A DNA stretch of 64,000 nt from Flammulina velutipes (GCA_011800155.1 CM022377.1:1178001-1242000); one strand, 5' to 3'; shown: positions 34,808 through 45,774, counted from the first letter of the stretch. Program-made: numbers and translations. Notes: generated from the letters alone by a model not told the origin.

Positions 34808-35526
34808 ATGCATAACTCGAACAAAGACGCGACCTGCGCTCTTTGTCAAAAACCTAGCGCCAATGCTCTCGGTGCAAGTCGCGCTTGTACTGCAGTAAGT
34901 TTCCGTCGCGTCATTATCGTCCCGTTACAGTCAAATCAGTCCTTCTGACCAAACGACAGGCGCGCAATGCCAACGCGTCGACCGGAAACAACATAAACAA
35001 GCCTGTTCCAAGGAAAACGCTGGTGAATGGTATGACCAGTATCGTCTTGGACGCGACGGTTCGACGCACTTTGGGAAACTCGAGCTTATGACCTGGGGAT
35101 TAGAGGAAGAGCAGACAGGATGAGGCAACTTTCCTCTTGATGGAGCTGAAGCCATAAAAAAGAGATACGAAACCGAGCTTGGGAGCAATCCCGAAAAGTT
35201 CTACGATGTTTGGCCTCGGGGCTTTCGATGGACGTGTTGTGGGACTACGGGATCTATGCCGTGGGGTTGTGATTACCATGGGCTAGGTGAAAAACCGTGT
35301 ACCTGTGATTTCTGCAAGTACGTTATAGTGTTAAGGTTCTTTTGTTGGAAAAAAAATCTGACTGGCTCATAGGATGGGAACACCGCTACCTGATAAAATA
35401 TACTACCTGAGGACCGCGCAGCGTGAAGGCCTTACGCTTCCCCGGGGTCCTGATCCTCGCTCAAAGTCTGTTGCCGAAGGGATAGCAGTATCTGTGGGTC
35501 GTGTGATGTTCCACATGGATGACTGA
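34808..35526 (+). pseudogene. MYND zinc-finger gene, inactivated tandem copy
   Basis: This is a close paralogue of the gene at 36207-36907. Compared with it, exon 1 lacks about 19 nt between GASR and LYC, removing the second Cys-x2-Cys knuckle of the MYND finger and shifting the frame. The later knuckles survive in the correct frame (QCQRVDRKQHKQAC). Downstream, MTWGLEEEQTG is followed by an in-frame TGA at 35121-35123 where the paralogue has TGG (Trp). The rest is still recognisable (FRWTCCGTTGSMPWGCDYHG, CTCDFC, LPDKIYYLRT, LPRGPDPRSKS) up to a TGA at 35524-35526. Two independent lesions argue for a pseudogene, with decay recent enough to leave most codons intact. Confidence 0.85.
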
Positions 35527-35580
35527 GCACTTCGGTTATACCACCATATTCGACCTTAAATCCTCCTCCGTCTTCGTATA

Positions 35581-36065
35581 TCTTATATATTAAAAGACAA
35601 GTGGCCGATTCCTAATGCCATTGGTCCGATCGCGAAGACAAACAAAACGGCCTTCTCATTGGCTCCCTGGTAGGTTTCGGTCCGTTTCTGGACCAGGTCT
35701 GGATTTGTGCGCCACACTGGTGGCATCAACAATAAATGTAACTCGAGCGTGCGGGGTTCCAATTACAGATAGTGGCAATAACTTATCTTCCATGATTTGA
35801 CTTGAGGTGCTACATGTCACCCAGTTGGCAGTGGTTGACACTGGTTGTATTTTATGGTATAGTAGGAGCGCCCGTGAGGGAGAGAATAAATTTAAACAGT
35901 AGTTTTTAACTTTATACACGCGCACCGAAGTATACTGACGAACATTTATGATGACCGTAGATGTATATCTAAGGGAATTCCAGCATTAGTGCTCTGACTG
36001 AACCATGTCAATGGTTTGGATGGCTTAGATTTTAGTTCCGTGGCGTAGCCACGGGTAACTGCTAG
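35581..36065 (+). mobile_element. Non-autonomous Helitron-like element (485 bp)
   Basis: Both ends match Helitron termini. The 5' end is A|TCTTATATATTAAAAGACAA, the TC start followed by the AT-rich block typical of these elements. The 3' end has a hairpin at 36038-36054 (CCGTGGC-GTA-GCCACGG, seven perfect pairs), a seven-base spacer, then CTAG at 36062-36065 followed by host T. Insertion between A and T without target duplication is the Helitron rule and is met here. The interior has no Rep/helicase coding sequence, so movement would depend on an autonomous relative elsewhere. It lies 54 bp after the dead MYND copy and 141 bp before the intact one. Confidence 0.75.
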
Positions 36066-36206
36066 TACTCCAATAAATCAATAACTTTCAAATACTCAAA
36101 ATATCCGAACGCTGGCCACACGGCAAATGCCGAAGTTGTTTCCACGGTTGCACGAGGGTTCCATTTCCCTGTCTACCACGGCAAGCTACAAGCAACGAGC
36201 AGCAGT

Positions 36207-36907
36207 ATGAGACCCAGCCACGATATGTTCTGCGCCGTCTGTAAAAAGGACGGTGCTAGTCGCTGCACGGGATGTAAAGCGCGATTGTATTGCGGTTTGT
36301 TCAAGATCTTATCTAAAAGCACATCCATACCCATCACGATCATAGGCAAAGAATGTCAGCGCGCCGACTGGCCTAAGCACAAGCTGGAATGCCAGAAAGG
36401 CAGCAAATGGTACGACCGATATCGGTTGTGCCGAGATGGGCACAAGCATCACGGAAAGCTCGAGATCATGACTTGGGGCTCGCCAGAGGAAGAGACTGGA
36501 TGGGGGAACTGTTTGCTCGAAGAATGCGAAGACCTCAAACGAAAGTTCGAAGTCGAGTATGAGGGCAACCCCGCCAAGTTCTTCAAGTACTGGCCTCAAG
36601 GCTTTAGGTGGACTTGTTGTGGGACGGACGGGGCCATGTCGTGGGGATGCGACCACCATGGCACGGGTCCAAGGCCTTGCACCTGTGATTTCTGCCAGTA
36701 CGCTTATTTCTCTGTATTATCTGCGTCATTCTCAAGTCTATGTTTCATTGTAGGATGGGGAAACCTCTTCCTGACAAGATTTACAATAAACAGTCGCCCG
36801 CTCGCAAAGGACTAAAGCTTTCTCGAGGTCCCGATCCTCGCTCTAGATCAATCGGTGGAGGTGCAGCAGCGTCAGCGGGCCGCGCTATGTTCGGTTTGGA
36901 TCTTTAG
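36207..36907 (+). CDS. MYND-type zinc-finger protein
   Basis: The N-terminal MYND finger is complete after splicing: CAVC...CTGC...YC-GKEC...HKLEC, that is C-x2-C-x7-C-x2-C-x4-YC-x3-C-x7-H-x3-C. MYND domains mediate protein-protein contacts. After it comes a region unique to this family (WYDRYRLCRDGHKHHGKLEIMTWG, GWGNCLLEECEDLKRKFEVEY, FRWTCCGTDGAMSWGCDHHG, CTCDFC) that may bind another metal through its CC and CxCxxC clusters. The last exon ends GPDPRSRSIGGGAAASAGRAMFGLDL. Two introns (about 36295-36350 and 36700-36753) interrupt it. The ATG at 36207 starts MRPSHDMFC; the next ATG (MFC) is also possible. It is the intact member of a tandem pair. Confidence 0.85.
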
Positions 36908-37178
36908 GACCTATATGTAAAGGAACTTGTCAGTAACGAAAACGCTGGTAGAATACAATGACGTATGGTCAAGGTGGCATTGTGGAGAGCAACGGCTGAT
37001 TGTAGCCTTGGGCTTGCTGTGGTTGATATTGAACATTGAACATCAAGTATTGGTCGGAGAAGATAAAGTGCGGGTCTCGGACCGATTCAATTTGCTGAGA
37101 AAAATGCTATGTATAAGTATTGTACAATGTGTGAGAAGAAGCTAAGAAGATGCATGAATAAATAAATGAGCAAATAAC

Positions 37179-38375
37179 TTAGTGAACATTAGGACAAGGT
37201 CTCTTTCTGCGGAGGGAGGATGAGGGATGCGTCGCAATTTTCGATGTGGTCACGAATTTCTGATAGATAGGATCGTGGCCAAGAGCATCGCGAACTAGAC
37301 GCGCTGCTTCCATGGCATAATCACGAAGACGCTCGTCACTTGCAATATATATATCGTCTGCTGGAACGACATGACAACGCCACGCGCTGATTCTCTGTTT
37401 TTGGCGGCCTTCGAGGCTGGATGAGCGATGATTGTCGAATTTAGCGCGTTTGCAAGGCCTGGAAAGTTCCGATGAGGAGGAAGAAGAGGCGGACGATGAG
37501 CTGCGCGACGATGACGAACTGGTAAGCGACGGTGTGCCGCCGCTGCTTTTCGAACCAAGTTGTTCTTCGATGCAGTATGGCATATAGCGCGGCGTCCATC
37601 CAAGGTATGGTTTCCGATAGAAGTGGAGAGGCTGTACACAGGTCGAAGCTGTGTGATAGTCTCCGATAGGAAATTGATCCTCAAAGGCAAAAGAGGCCCC
37701 ACGGCGGGACTCAGAGTCGTATAGTTGCCAGGCTGCAAACGCGGCGACGAGCCACGGATGTGCGTCGCTCTTGAAGACGAGCGAATCAAAGTAGGGCGCG
37801 TTGTGCTCCACAATCTCTCCGTCTGTATTGCGCGCAAAGATCGGGTCCGAGTAGACGGTCGGCACTAATGTGTATTCGTATACTCCAGGTGGGAAGCGCT
37901 ACAGGAAACACTAAGTGGCGAGCTACGCTGAAGAAAAATGGACGAACCTTTAGGAAGTGGACGCGATCATTTGGATGTTCGTCGTTGTAGGTGATGTAAT
38001 CTTGCAATTCAAGCATGAGTTTGCTCGTTGGGAGGAGGAGAAGTTCTTTGCGCTTGAGAATAGCAAGCAGACTTGATTGTACTGCAAAACATTAGCTAAG
38101 TCCTTTCGTCGACATCAGAGAAGTGCGCACATTGAATAGAGTTGATAGGGCTCTTCTTCCATTTTTTGAGTTCGCCCCATTTCATTCCAGCGTATCCTTC
38201 GATGCCATTCAACTATAGGCAGTGAGTTAGTGATTCCGAAGAATAAATAAACACGCACAGCATAACAATGTTCGTCGACCATACTCTGGAGTAATCCAAC
38301 AGTTTCTGGACTATGATCCACACAAGAGCGCGATAAAGAGATCGTGTCGATTAGAGCGTGTTTTGTGGGAGACAT
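37179..38375 (-). CDS. Serine-rich protein of unknown function
   Basis: I do not recognise this family. Exon 1 starts MSPTKHALIDTISLSRSCVD. A second exon reads LNGIEGYAGMKWGELKKWKKSP, and later exons give LMLELQDYITYNDEHPNDRV and RFPPGVYEYTLVPTVYSDP. The large exon contains DAHPWLVAAFAAWQLYDS and HFYRKPYLGWTPRYMPY, a long serine tract (37480-37540), a basic patch RPCKRAKF, and then RISAWRCHVVPADDIYIAS and AMEAARLVRDALGH. It ends RKRPCPNVH. At least four introns are inferred. A frameshifted partial copy lies at 18.5-19.0 kb, so the family duplicates and decays in this genome. Confidence 0.7.
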
Positions 38376-38706
38376 CAGAGAAATGTAAAGCGGTAGTGGT
38401 GGTAGAGGTTTAAGTAAGAGCAAGGGCAGAGTGGTGAACATGACTCGCACGGTCACGTGTCACTTGGCCGAACTCGAACAATAGATTATAGAACGACGTT
38501 GGAACGACGGCACGCGACAATGACTGCGCCCACCTACATTGACAATGATAAATGGTGACTATTGGTTTCTACAACGAGCACATATATATTCACAGCCAAC
38601 AATGTCACTCCAGCACGATATAAAGAGGGACGGGGGAAAGCAGAAGCATTTCTGGTCCCTCTTTTGTTTCCTTCTTCGGCTGGCCCATCATACACCAACA
38701 CTCCTT
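38376..38706. other. Divergent promoter region
   Basis: 331 bases between the serine-rich gene (-) and the HNH-like gene (+). It contains a CACGTG E-box near 38453. No gene was recognised. Confidence 0.4.
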
Positions 38707-40577
38707 ATGGCACGTAAAGCTTCAACTTTGATTGGAAAGCGAAAGCGGAGATCCTCCGATTTTGTGGATCCCGACTACAGTCCCGGACAGGAAGAACGAG
38801 AAGAGGAACATGATGACCGCCTGATGACTCCTCCTACAAATCCTTCCAATACCAAGCCTTCCAAATGGGCTAGAAAACGTGTAAATGATGCATCGGAGTA
38901 CCCAGGCGTCTGCACCATCACACACAAAGTTAGCTACACTAGCTCTGCTCATCCATGTGCACATGTTATCGATTTAAGGTATACCAATATCAAGAATTTC
39001 GTGCGTAAATATAGCTTTATTTCGTTCCATTTTCTCAATTTCTTCAGGTTCGTAACTTGGAATGGTTTTTCGGCCTCGAATGCAAAAGCTTCAACATCAA
39101 CCAGTCTCAGAACATGTTGCTGCGTACGTCTTCATTTCTTCCCTTTCTGGATGTATGCTGATCATAGATATACTACTCATCAGTCTGCCTTGAGCTCCAC
39201 GACTGGTACGACAATAAGGGAATCTTAATCCTACCAACGAGTCAAGCTATCTCTAAAGCACTTAACTTCCTGCGGTTGCACCGAGCAGAGCGTGTCGAGA
39301 ACCACGTCCACAAGGTATGCCTTGATAAAACTATATCTATCACATATGACCAACTCTGGCAGTTGTTCCCTCGGGGTCTGTCTGACTTCAGACTTATGGG
39401 TCTTCTCCCAGAGGAATGCACCATTCATATTAAAGATATCATAGATGTCTCCCCTGGTGTCTACAAGGAAACCGGTACTGAACAGACGCACCACTCTCCC
39501 TTCCAGACACTTGAGATGTTCAAATCTCATATCAACCCCATGTTCGCTGCCTTCAAAGCTGCGGCTACACTGCACAGCTTATCCCTGGCAAAGGTCAGGA
39601 CATTGAAGTCTAAATACGGGCCTCAGGTTGCGCAGGATATTGATGATCTCAAGGTTATCTATAATATCCTCATGAACCAAGGCAACACTGCAAAAATCCC
39701 TGCCGACTTCTTGCGTGGCACTCAAGTGGCCTCTTCACCACCAAGCCCTCGACCGAAGAAACGCTCAAAGACTTCAAAAAGTTCCCGAACTGTCGCTGGG
39801 CCAAATCCTCCTAGTGTCCTCACCGAGTCAGTGGCAGATGATCCTCAGACCCCTTTCCGCGAGCTTCGCTCTCCCTCTGCTGCTGGTCCCGCTGATTCTG
39901 AGTCAGAATATCAATCTGACTCGGCTAGGTCTGTCGCTGAAGGCTTGAGATCGGGCAGGCATTACAAGGGAACAAGGATCGCTCTTCAGCGTATGCCCTT
40001 ATTTGCGGAGCAGGGCGCCGGCCCAGCGGGGAGTCAGGACGAAAATAAATCTGACGACCCAGGGCCTGAACCAGCTCCGTCTTATATGCGAGACACGGGT
40101 CTCTCGCTTCCTGGGAGTATATTCACGTCGCTGGCTCCAGGACCGTCAGGGAGTCTCCTGTTTGAAGCTGGTCAGGGTACCGTCTTAGGAATGGCTTCAC
40201 CGCGGCCTGAGTGTCGGGCTGTCCCATCGGAAAACTGTTCGCATAAATCAGGCGAGTCAGTTAAGAAGTCGGGCCAATCCCGTTCTGGAAAGAAGAGGTC
40301 TTCCACATCATCCATTGCGCCACAATTACCTCCCCGTGCCCAAGAGCGTGTAGACCGGAAGGGCAAAGCACCTATGCCTTCTCGTCTTCCTTTATTATCC
40401 AGCTTGGGCACCACAACAGCTCCATCGATGGCGGGGGCAAGCAATCCTGGGAGTCATGACAAACTACCAGTCTCTGATCCACACAATGCAGATCGTGCTC
40501 GGAAAGGCAAAGGGAGGTTTGAGTCGAAAGCTGCAGCATTCCCTGACGTGGGCGGCCGTCGGCCAGCTTGGAAATAA
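38707..40577 (+). CDS. HNH-nuclease-like protein with long disordered tail
   Basis: The N-terminus (MARKASTLIGKRKRRSSDF) is basic. CTITHKV...CAHVIDLR, then NLEWFFGLECKSFNINQSQNMLL, then LELHDWYDNKGILIL, place His, Asn and His in the order of the HNH nuclease fold (H in AHVI, N in the NI..N segment, H in LHDWYD). This HNH-like arrangement is common in Agaricomycete proteins of unknown role. A helical region follows (SITYDQLWQLFPRG, FQTLEMFKSHINPMFAAFKAA, AQDIDDLKVIYNILM), then ~280 residues of Ser/Pro/Lys-rich disordered sequence with possible nuclear signals (PRPKKRSKTSKS, SGKKRSS). It ends GRRPAWK at 40577. Two or three introns lie in the first 550 bp. Nuclease activity is not shown. Confidence 0.72.
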
Positions 40578-40990
40578 AGTCTTTCTGTCACAGTTTCCTC
40601 CACACGGACACATCCACCCTCATTCCTCTCTGATCTCTCTCATATTATATATATCATTTTGATAATGAGATATTTGCTATTTATGTAGGTAGAAGTAGAT
40701 AGAATTTGCCAATATAATGTGATTTAATCACAAAAGAAAGCGTGGGAATCTACGCCACACCGCGTGTTTGTCGGTCCACGACATTTGTTTTGAGACGCTG
40801 ACTACTCTGAGCTGAGTCTACTTATATGAGTAGATCAATGGAATAATCATACAATATGTGATGACAAGATACAAAAAATGATAATTGTATGTAGCTATGT
40901 GGCCAATCAGACAGTGACAAACCCTCTTGCTGTTGAAAGACAACAAATCAACGATGCAGCTGGATTGATAAGTGTTTGAGTACATGGATG
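40578..40990. other. Intergenic, AT-rich
   Basis: An AT-rich stretch between convergent genes, with small perfect inverted repeats (GTGATT-T-AATCAC near 40720; TCTACT/AGTAGA around six bases near 40827). These are probably 3' UTR or terminator-type sequence rather than a mobile element, as no larger termini were found. Confidence 0.35.
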
Positions 40991-41512
40991 TCAGGCACTG
41001 AGTTTAGATTCGGACGTAAAATCGTAGACTGGAATGCATCCACTGCGCCGATCTTCCAACATTTTGGCTCCCAGATTAAGCACCCTGGTATAGGCCCTTT
41101 CAAATAGATAGTCCGTGATTGACCATACTCCGTCCTGGCGTAAGAAGTCAAGCGCCTTCAAAACCCAAGTGGCGCAAGTCCAGCCTTGCGGTCCAAATCC
41201 TCCCGGCAGCCGCCAACTATTATAATCGGCAGGCACCTTCGTTTGTAGCATAGCGCTAAGTGATTCGACGCTATACTTGTCGGTGGAAAACAGCTGGACG
41301 ATGCCCTCGAGAGACTCGGAGGATGCGAGTTTCTCTGGTTCAAAGGAGTGGTGGTAAATGTCGTCGGTGCCTTTCTTGATCTCCATAGACAAGACATCGG
41401 AGATACCCAGATTGGACCAGGAATCCACAGGCGACACGACAAGCACCCAATGAAAGTAGCTGGCGGGATAGGCAGCAACGAAGTGCAAGGCTATGCCAAC
41501 TTGAATGGTCAT
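40991..41512 (-). CDS. Conserved fungal protein of unknown function
   Basis: A single open frame of 173 residues from MTIQVGIALHF to SESKLSA. Notable segments are YFHWVLVVSP, a middle SMEIKKGTDDIYHH, and GGFGPQGWTCATWVLKALDFLR. An HW near the start with a Cys in a GWTC loop recurs in uncharacterised basidiomycete proteins and is faintly reminiscent of papain-like (NlpC/P60-type) folds; that is a guess. An upstream exon before 41512 cannot be excluded. The neighbouring kinase gene lies on the same strand 237 bp away. Confidence 0.6.
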   Translation of the reverse strand: MTIQVGIALHFVAAYPASYFHWVLVVSPVDSWSNLGISDVLSMEIKKGTDDIYHHSFEPEKLASSESLEGIVQLFSTDKYSVESLSAMLQTKVPADYNSWRLPGGFGPQGWTCATWVLKALDFLRQDGVWSITDYLFERAYTRVLNLGAKMLEDRRSGCIPVYDFTSESKLSA

Positions 41513-41748
41513 CTTGGCAGGGAAATCTGAAAAGTCGCCTCAGTCTTGATTTTTTGGTCAAGTTTATGAGAACATACATACACGATCTGGATGTTGGGGA
41601 TGATGAAAGAGGGTGCGAAGCTCCGTTATCGCTTCTTGACTGCCCTTTATAAGTTATTCCGTATTTGGGATTGGCTATTCCATGTGATCGAAATTTCTGG
41701 TACAGTTCTCAGTAGAATCTAACGATGCGTTGTAGTGCGAAGCAGCGA

Positions 41749-42672
41749 TCATAAATCTAGCCTACCAACCCAATCTCGGGACCAACCCACACAACGTTGA
41801 TCGACGAAGGATTCGAAATCGTAGGGAGGTATGAAATCCTGGAGGTCGTTGGCCCAACCTCCATCAGGATGATGCTCAAGCCATTTGGCTTTGAGGTACT
41901 CCCAGTGCGCCGGCATCCATCCAGCACACTCCCAGTCGATGATTCCTGTCACCCGGTCACCGTCAACCATAATGTTCCGAGGAGCTATGTCGTTGTGGGT
42001 GAATACGATGGGATGTCGAAGATCATGGGATTGTCTAATGCGCTCGCGTTCAATAACGTCCCGTTTGAAGCGTCGAGCGAAGTCGTCAACGCTAAGGCCT
42101 TGTCTTATCTGTAGATTCATTTGTTCCTCATCGCGATATGGTCCGTAAGGGCCAGTTGTACTGAGACGATGATCCAGGATAGGTCCCCCGAGGACGTTAC
42201 ATATTAGAGGCGGATGTTCCAGGGGAGGGCCGATAGCACGAAGTTGCTCCAGGTAGCCACGTAGCTGTGCAATGATATGCTCTCTTTTGGTGCTAGGGAA
42301 GTCTTCTTCCCAAATGAACGTGTTGCCGATGTCTTCACCAGCAAGGCGTGTCATGAAGATGTATTGGGAGCCTCGGAAGAGAACCACGGCCCAGACTCGC
42401 GGAACTGGAATCGTTGTCCTCTTTCGAACGAAGGCCATGGTGGCAGCTTCGACATCCTTCTGACGGTATCTGACACGTTTGACAAAGATGTAGCGCCCAA
42501 GAGTTACTGTGAGGTAGAAAATCAGTGATGGATTATTGGAGTGATACTTATACAGACATTTCCATAGACCCTTCACCGTCCGCTCAAGAAGTCGATTGAA
42601 GCGATGTGCAACGGCCCAGGACGCGCACATTCTCGTCAGTGGTGGTGGAAGGTAACATAGCGGGCCGGTCAC
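41749..42672 (-). CDS. Aminoglycoside-phosphotransferase (APH)-family small-molecule kinase
   Basis: A kinase-fold protein of the APH/choline-kinase superfamily, expanded in fungi. The N-lobe has YIFVKRVRYRQKDVEAATMAF (conserved Lys and Glu) and IPVPRVWAVV. The catalytic loop is FTHNDIAPRNIMVDGDRVTG (H-x-D-x4-N, near 41970-42000) and the metal motif is IIDWECAGW. The end, GRLDL, is at the stop in 41749-41751. It reads through as one frame of 307 residues; a GTATCA...CAG stretch near 42500-42545 looks like an intron but removing it breaks the frame, so I left it in. The start could be the second ATG (MCASWAVAHRF). The substrate is unknown; despite the family name, resistance is not implied. 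Confidence 0.82.
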   Translation of the reverse strand: MTGPLCYLPPPLTRMCASWAVAHRFNRLLERTVKGLWKCLYKYHSNNPSLIFYLTVTLGRYIFVKRVRYRQKDVEAATMAFVRKRTTIPVPRVWAVVLFRGSQYIFMTRLAGEDIGNTFIWEEDFPSTKREHIIAQLRGYLEQLRAIGPPLEHPPLICNVLGGPILDHRLSTTGPYGPYRDEEQMNLQIRQGLSVDDFARRFKRDVIERERIRQSHDLRHPIVFTHNDIAPRNIMVDGDRVTGIIDWECAGWMPAHWEYLKAKWLEHHPDGGWANDLQDFIPPYDFESFVDQRCVGWSRDWVGRLDL

Positions 42673-44134
42673 CGTAAGGCGCCGACGGCTATTTCCAGGC
42701 TATTTCCGCCGTTCTCATTCTTTGACATTTGACATCTAACCGCCACAATTTCACAGTTTTGAGCGCAGCATGACGAATTCTCATCGTCTGACCGCCAAAT
42801 TCTGCATTCAGATTTTTACGACTGCCCGCTATACCTTCCTGGAGCTCTTGGCGAGGGGACGACCTCTCCAGTTGAAAGCCTCACGCTTGACTCGCCGTCG
42901 CTGATCCCTAGAACACGCCATCTGTCGTTCATTTGCTCCGGCTCTTGTTCGCATTGACCTTGGGAATACCATTTTGGGCTAGTCTTTTGTTTTTTGAGGG
43001 TCTTATCGGATTGTGGCTCTGAGGGCTTTTGTTCTGCTTACATATGGATCACCCTGGAATCGCGTATAAAAGGCGCTGTACAGCACGGATACTCCTTCAC
43101 CACCTACCACCACCACCAAATCTTACCGGCTTAGTGCCCATGGCCCATCACTCTGGCCCGTTCATCGTAACTCTTAACTCTCTCATGGCAACGTCTTTGC
43201 CTCTACCGCCTTCAGGCGTCGAGTCCTACTCTTCGCCATTGTAACACCATGCTACATCGTAACTTTCTCGCATTCTTCGCGCCTCGAGGCTCACTTCCCG
43301 CCTCTAGAAACGGGCCAACTATTACTATTACCACTTACTATGTGATTCGTGGCGCTCTAGCGTTACCTATGCCTACGCACATTGCCTTCATTGTGCGTCC
43401 TCCTCTTTCGAGTCGCTCATCATTATTGACACATTCCTAGATCGTCAAATGAATACCACAACGCATGTCACTACTTCAACAAATGACTCTCTACCGCCGC
43501 CGCCACTTCACGCGCCTCGCCATACAGAAGAGCCAAGATCCAACCCAGATGGTTTCTAGGGGCCATGGTGTGGTCCCGAAGACCGGAAATTGGGGGCGCC
43601 AGAGCAACGGGGCAGCAAGGTCTCATTGAGACCCCAAGGCCTTCGATTCACTCATCGTCTCAGGGTGCATACAACGTCGCCGAGTAGTCTGCGCAGGAGC
43701 ATTACTGTCGTTGCCTGGCATTTCAAGTCCAGGCCATGTGTGCGCACCCGTATTGACGAAAGGGGGCAGTGTGCAGGATCAATGACCTTTGTCCGCGGGG
43801 AATGCTGTGTGGTTGGGGGTTGGCTAGTATTGGACAACCTCGACTTTATTCCTTGTTGCAGACGTATTATTTCTTTCTTTCTTTCGCTCTTCCTGAGGCT
43901 TACTTGGGACTTTGTAGGACCCCAAGGGCAGGATGCTCCCGGAGAAACCAAAGAAACATGCAAGTCTGCCAAGTCGTTGCTCATTCTGAACTGTCAATTA
44001 TCTTATGTGATATGTCTTCATACTTCTTTCAACACTACTACCATCATCATCGACTATTACTACTACCTATACATATGATCCCTACTATTATAGCAACAGA
44101 AGGAGAACTGAAGCCACGAATTTCTTCAATGTAG
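42673..44134. other. 1.46-kb region without a recognisable gene
   Basis: Open frames of up to 162 residues exist on + (43590-44078) and smaller ones on both strands, but they are low-complexity and lack similarity, fungal splice logic or a good start context. A short TTTC microsatellite lies near 43870. The region spans the upstream side of the APH gene and the 3' side of the dehydrogenase gene. Confidence 0.4.
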
Positions 44135-45274
44135 CTAATATGCTTCCGGGTCATTCACAGGCGTTTTGGGCTTGCCAGTCGCGATAAACGTCTCCAAATT
44201 CCCTACGATCTCTAACTGTACATCAGCGAAGGCGGTCGTGTTGAAGGCGGCTGTGTGCGGCTGGAGAATGGTGCGATCCGTCATTTCCACCAGGCGTGGA
44301 TGTATTTTTGGCTCGAACTCGAAAACGTCCAGGGCCGCGCAGCTGATTTTGCCTGACTCGAGCGCCTCGACAAGGGCCTCCTCATGTATGACGGCTCCCC
44401 GAGCAGTGTTTACTATCCTGGCACCGTCTTTCATCTTGCCTAACGCTTCAAGTAATGGATTAGTTGGATTCGACACTGAAAGGTGTCATACACACCTTCA
44501 CTGTTGATCAAATGGGTGGTTTCCTTAGTGAGCGGACAGTTTATCGATAGAACATCACTCCGGTGGAGAATCTCGTCAAAGCTAACGTGCTCTGCTCGTC
44601 CCATTCCACCGCCACATGTTTCTTCTTCTTCCTCCGTCAAGCGATTTCGGTTGTGATAGATGATCTTCATCCCGAACGCCGAGCTCATAACATTGGCGAC
44701 CCTCTTTCCAATAGAGCCCATACCAACGATCCCCAAGGTACTTATCCTCGCATCCTGCCCCATGTAGGAAAAGTCTGCCCATTTGCCAGTCCTAGCGTCT
44801 GATTCTCTCCTCGATGAGTTTCTCAACGCCTGGAGGATCATCATGCAAGTAGTATCGGCTGTCCGTATCCCGATCGCCGTGGGGTTGTTCGCCCAGTAGG
44901 CGCCATTTTGAGTGAGGTATGGGACATCAACATGATCGTAGCCAACGCCACCGCCACAAAAGAACTTGCAACCAGTCTTGACGAGGGGAGATACAAGCTG
45001 TTCGTCCATGGGGAACGGAAGAGGCTTGGTGTAATCGAAGAAGAAAACGCAGCCAATGAAGGGGCCTTGCTCTTTGACAGCAGTGGCAATCCTCTCGGCC
45101 TGAACGTCATGGTCGGCTTGCTGGATAGCCTACAGAAAGCCAATGAATATCAAACATATGAAGGATGAGAGTACATACGTAGAAGTCAATGGTGCCGTTC
45201 AACCTATTCTGGATGTCGGTTGGAACTAGCGTTGTACTAAGATCGTTTATCAACAAGACTTTGGGTTTTTCCAT
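44135..45274 (-). CDS. D-isomer-specific 2-hydroxyacid dehydrogenase
   Basis: An NAD(P)-dependent oxidoreductase that interconverts 2-oxoacids and D-2-hydroxyacids (glyoxylate/hydroxypyruvate reductase-like). The N-terminal catalytic domain starts MEKPKVLLIND and includes GGVGYDHVDVPYLTQNG. The Rossmann core has TLGIVGMGSIGKRVA. An intron of about 49 nt near 44470 joins HLINSEA to LGKMKDGARIVNTARGAV. The catalytic set is Arg in NTARG, Glu in DVFEFEP and His in ILQPHTAAF. It ends TPVNDPEAY. A first intron follows IDFY at about 45178. The ATG at 45274 gives a standard N-terminus. Confidence 0.92.
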
Positions 45275-45774
45275 GATGGAAGAGGAAGGTAGAGGACTAA
45301 GACGACGAAAGCCCCCGCTTGGGTCTTTAGTAGTTATAAGCCACCGCAATCCGCCAGGGACGATTGACCGAAAGTATTAGTGAGCAGAGCGCTGAATGAT
45401 AGATTGCAATAGGCTGACGCAGGCGTTCGGCATAGGTTTCAGGCTGAGAAGGGTGTGGCCACCATCGGAGGAGCGCCCAAAGCATTGTCAAACGAGAAAT
45501 TGTGATTTAAACAAGGGATTAATATCAGAACCAGTCAGCCAGTCCGGGCCCGACGCCTGACGCACATGTAGCGATGGGCTGTGTTAGGGTTGAAGATAAG
45601 ATACGCCACACTGAGATATACGTGATCCATCCCAGAAGTAAATTTGCGCGCGCAATTATGACCGAGTACACCTCTATAGCCGAGGATAAGTACCAAAATA
45701 ACTTAGCAGATGGGAGGAATAAGACAAAGACGCCTTGTTTGCGCCACCAAACATTTGCACAGCATTGCATCTTG
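45275..45774. other. Divergent intergenic region
   Basis: 500 bases between the dehydrogenase (-) and the esterase-like gene (+). An open frame in phase with the latter extends up to 45574 but looks like 5' UTR. Nothing else was recognised. Confidence 0.4.

Noticed and set aside
40700..40860. Small inverted repeats as a MITE
   Set aside because: Arms are only six bases, with no matching outer termini or target duplication.
42500..42545. GTATCA...CACAG intron in the APH-family kinase
   Set aside because: Removing it shifts the frame away from GRYIFVKRV, which reads correctly without splicing.
43590..44078. 162-residue plus-strand open frame
   Set aside because: No similarity, low-complexity end (Tyr/Leu run), no start context, and no splice-linked neighbours.
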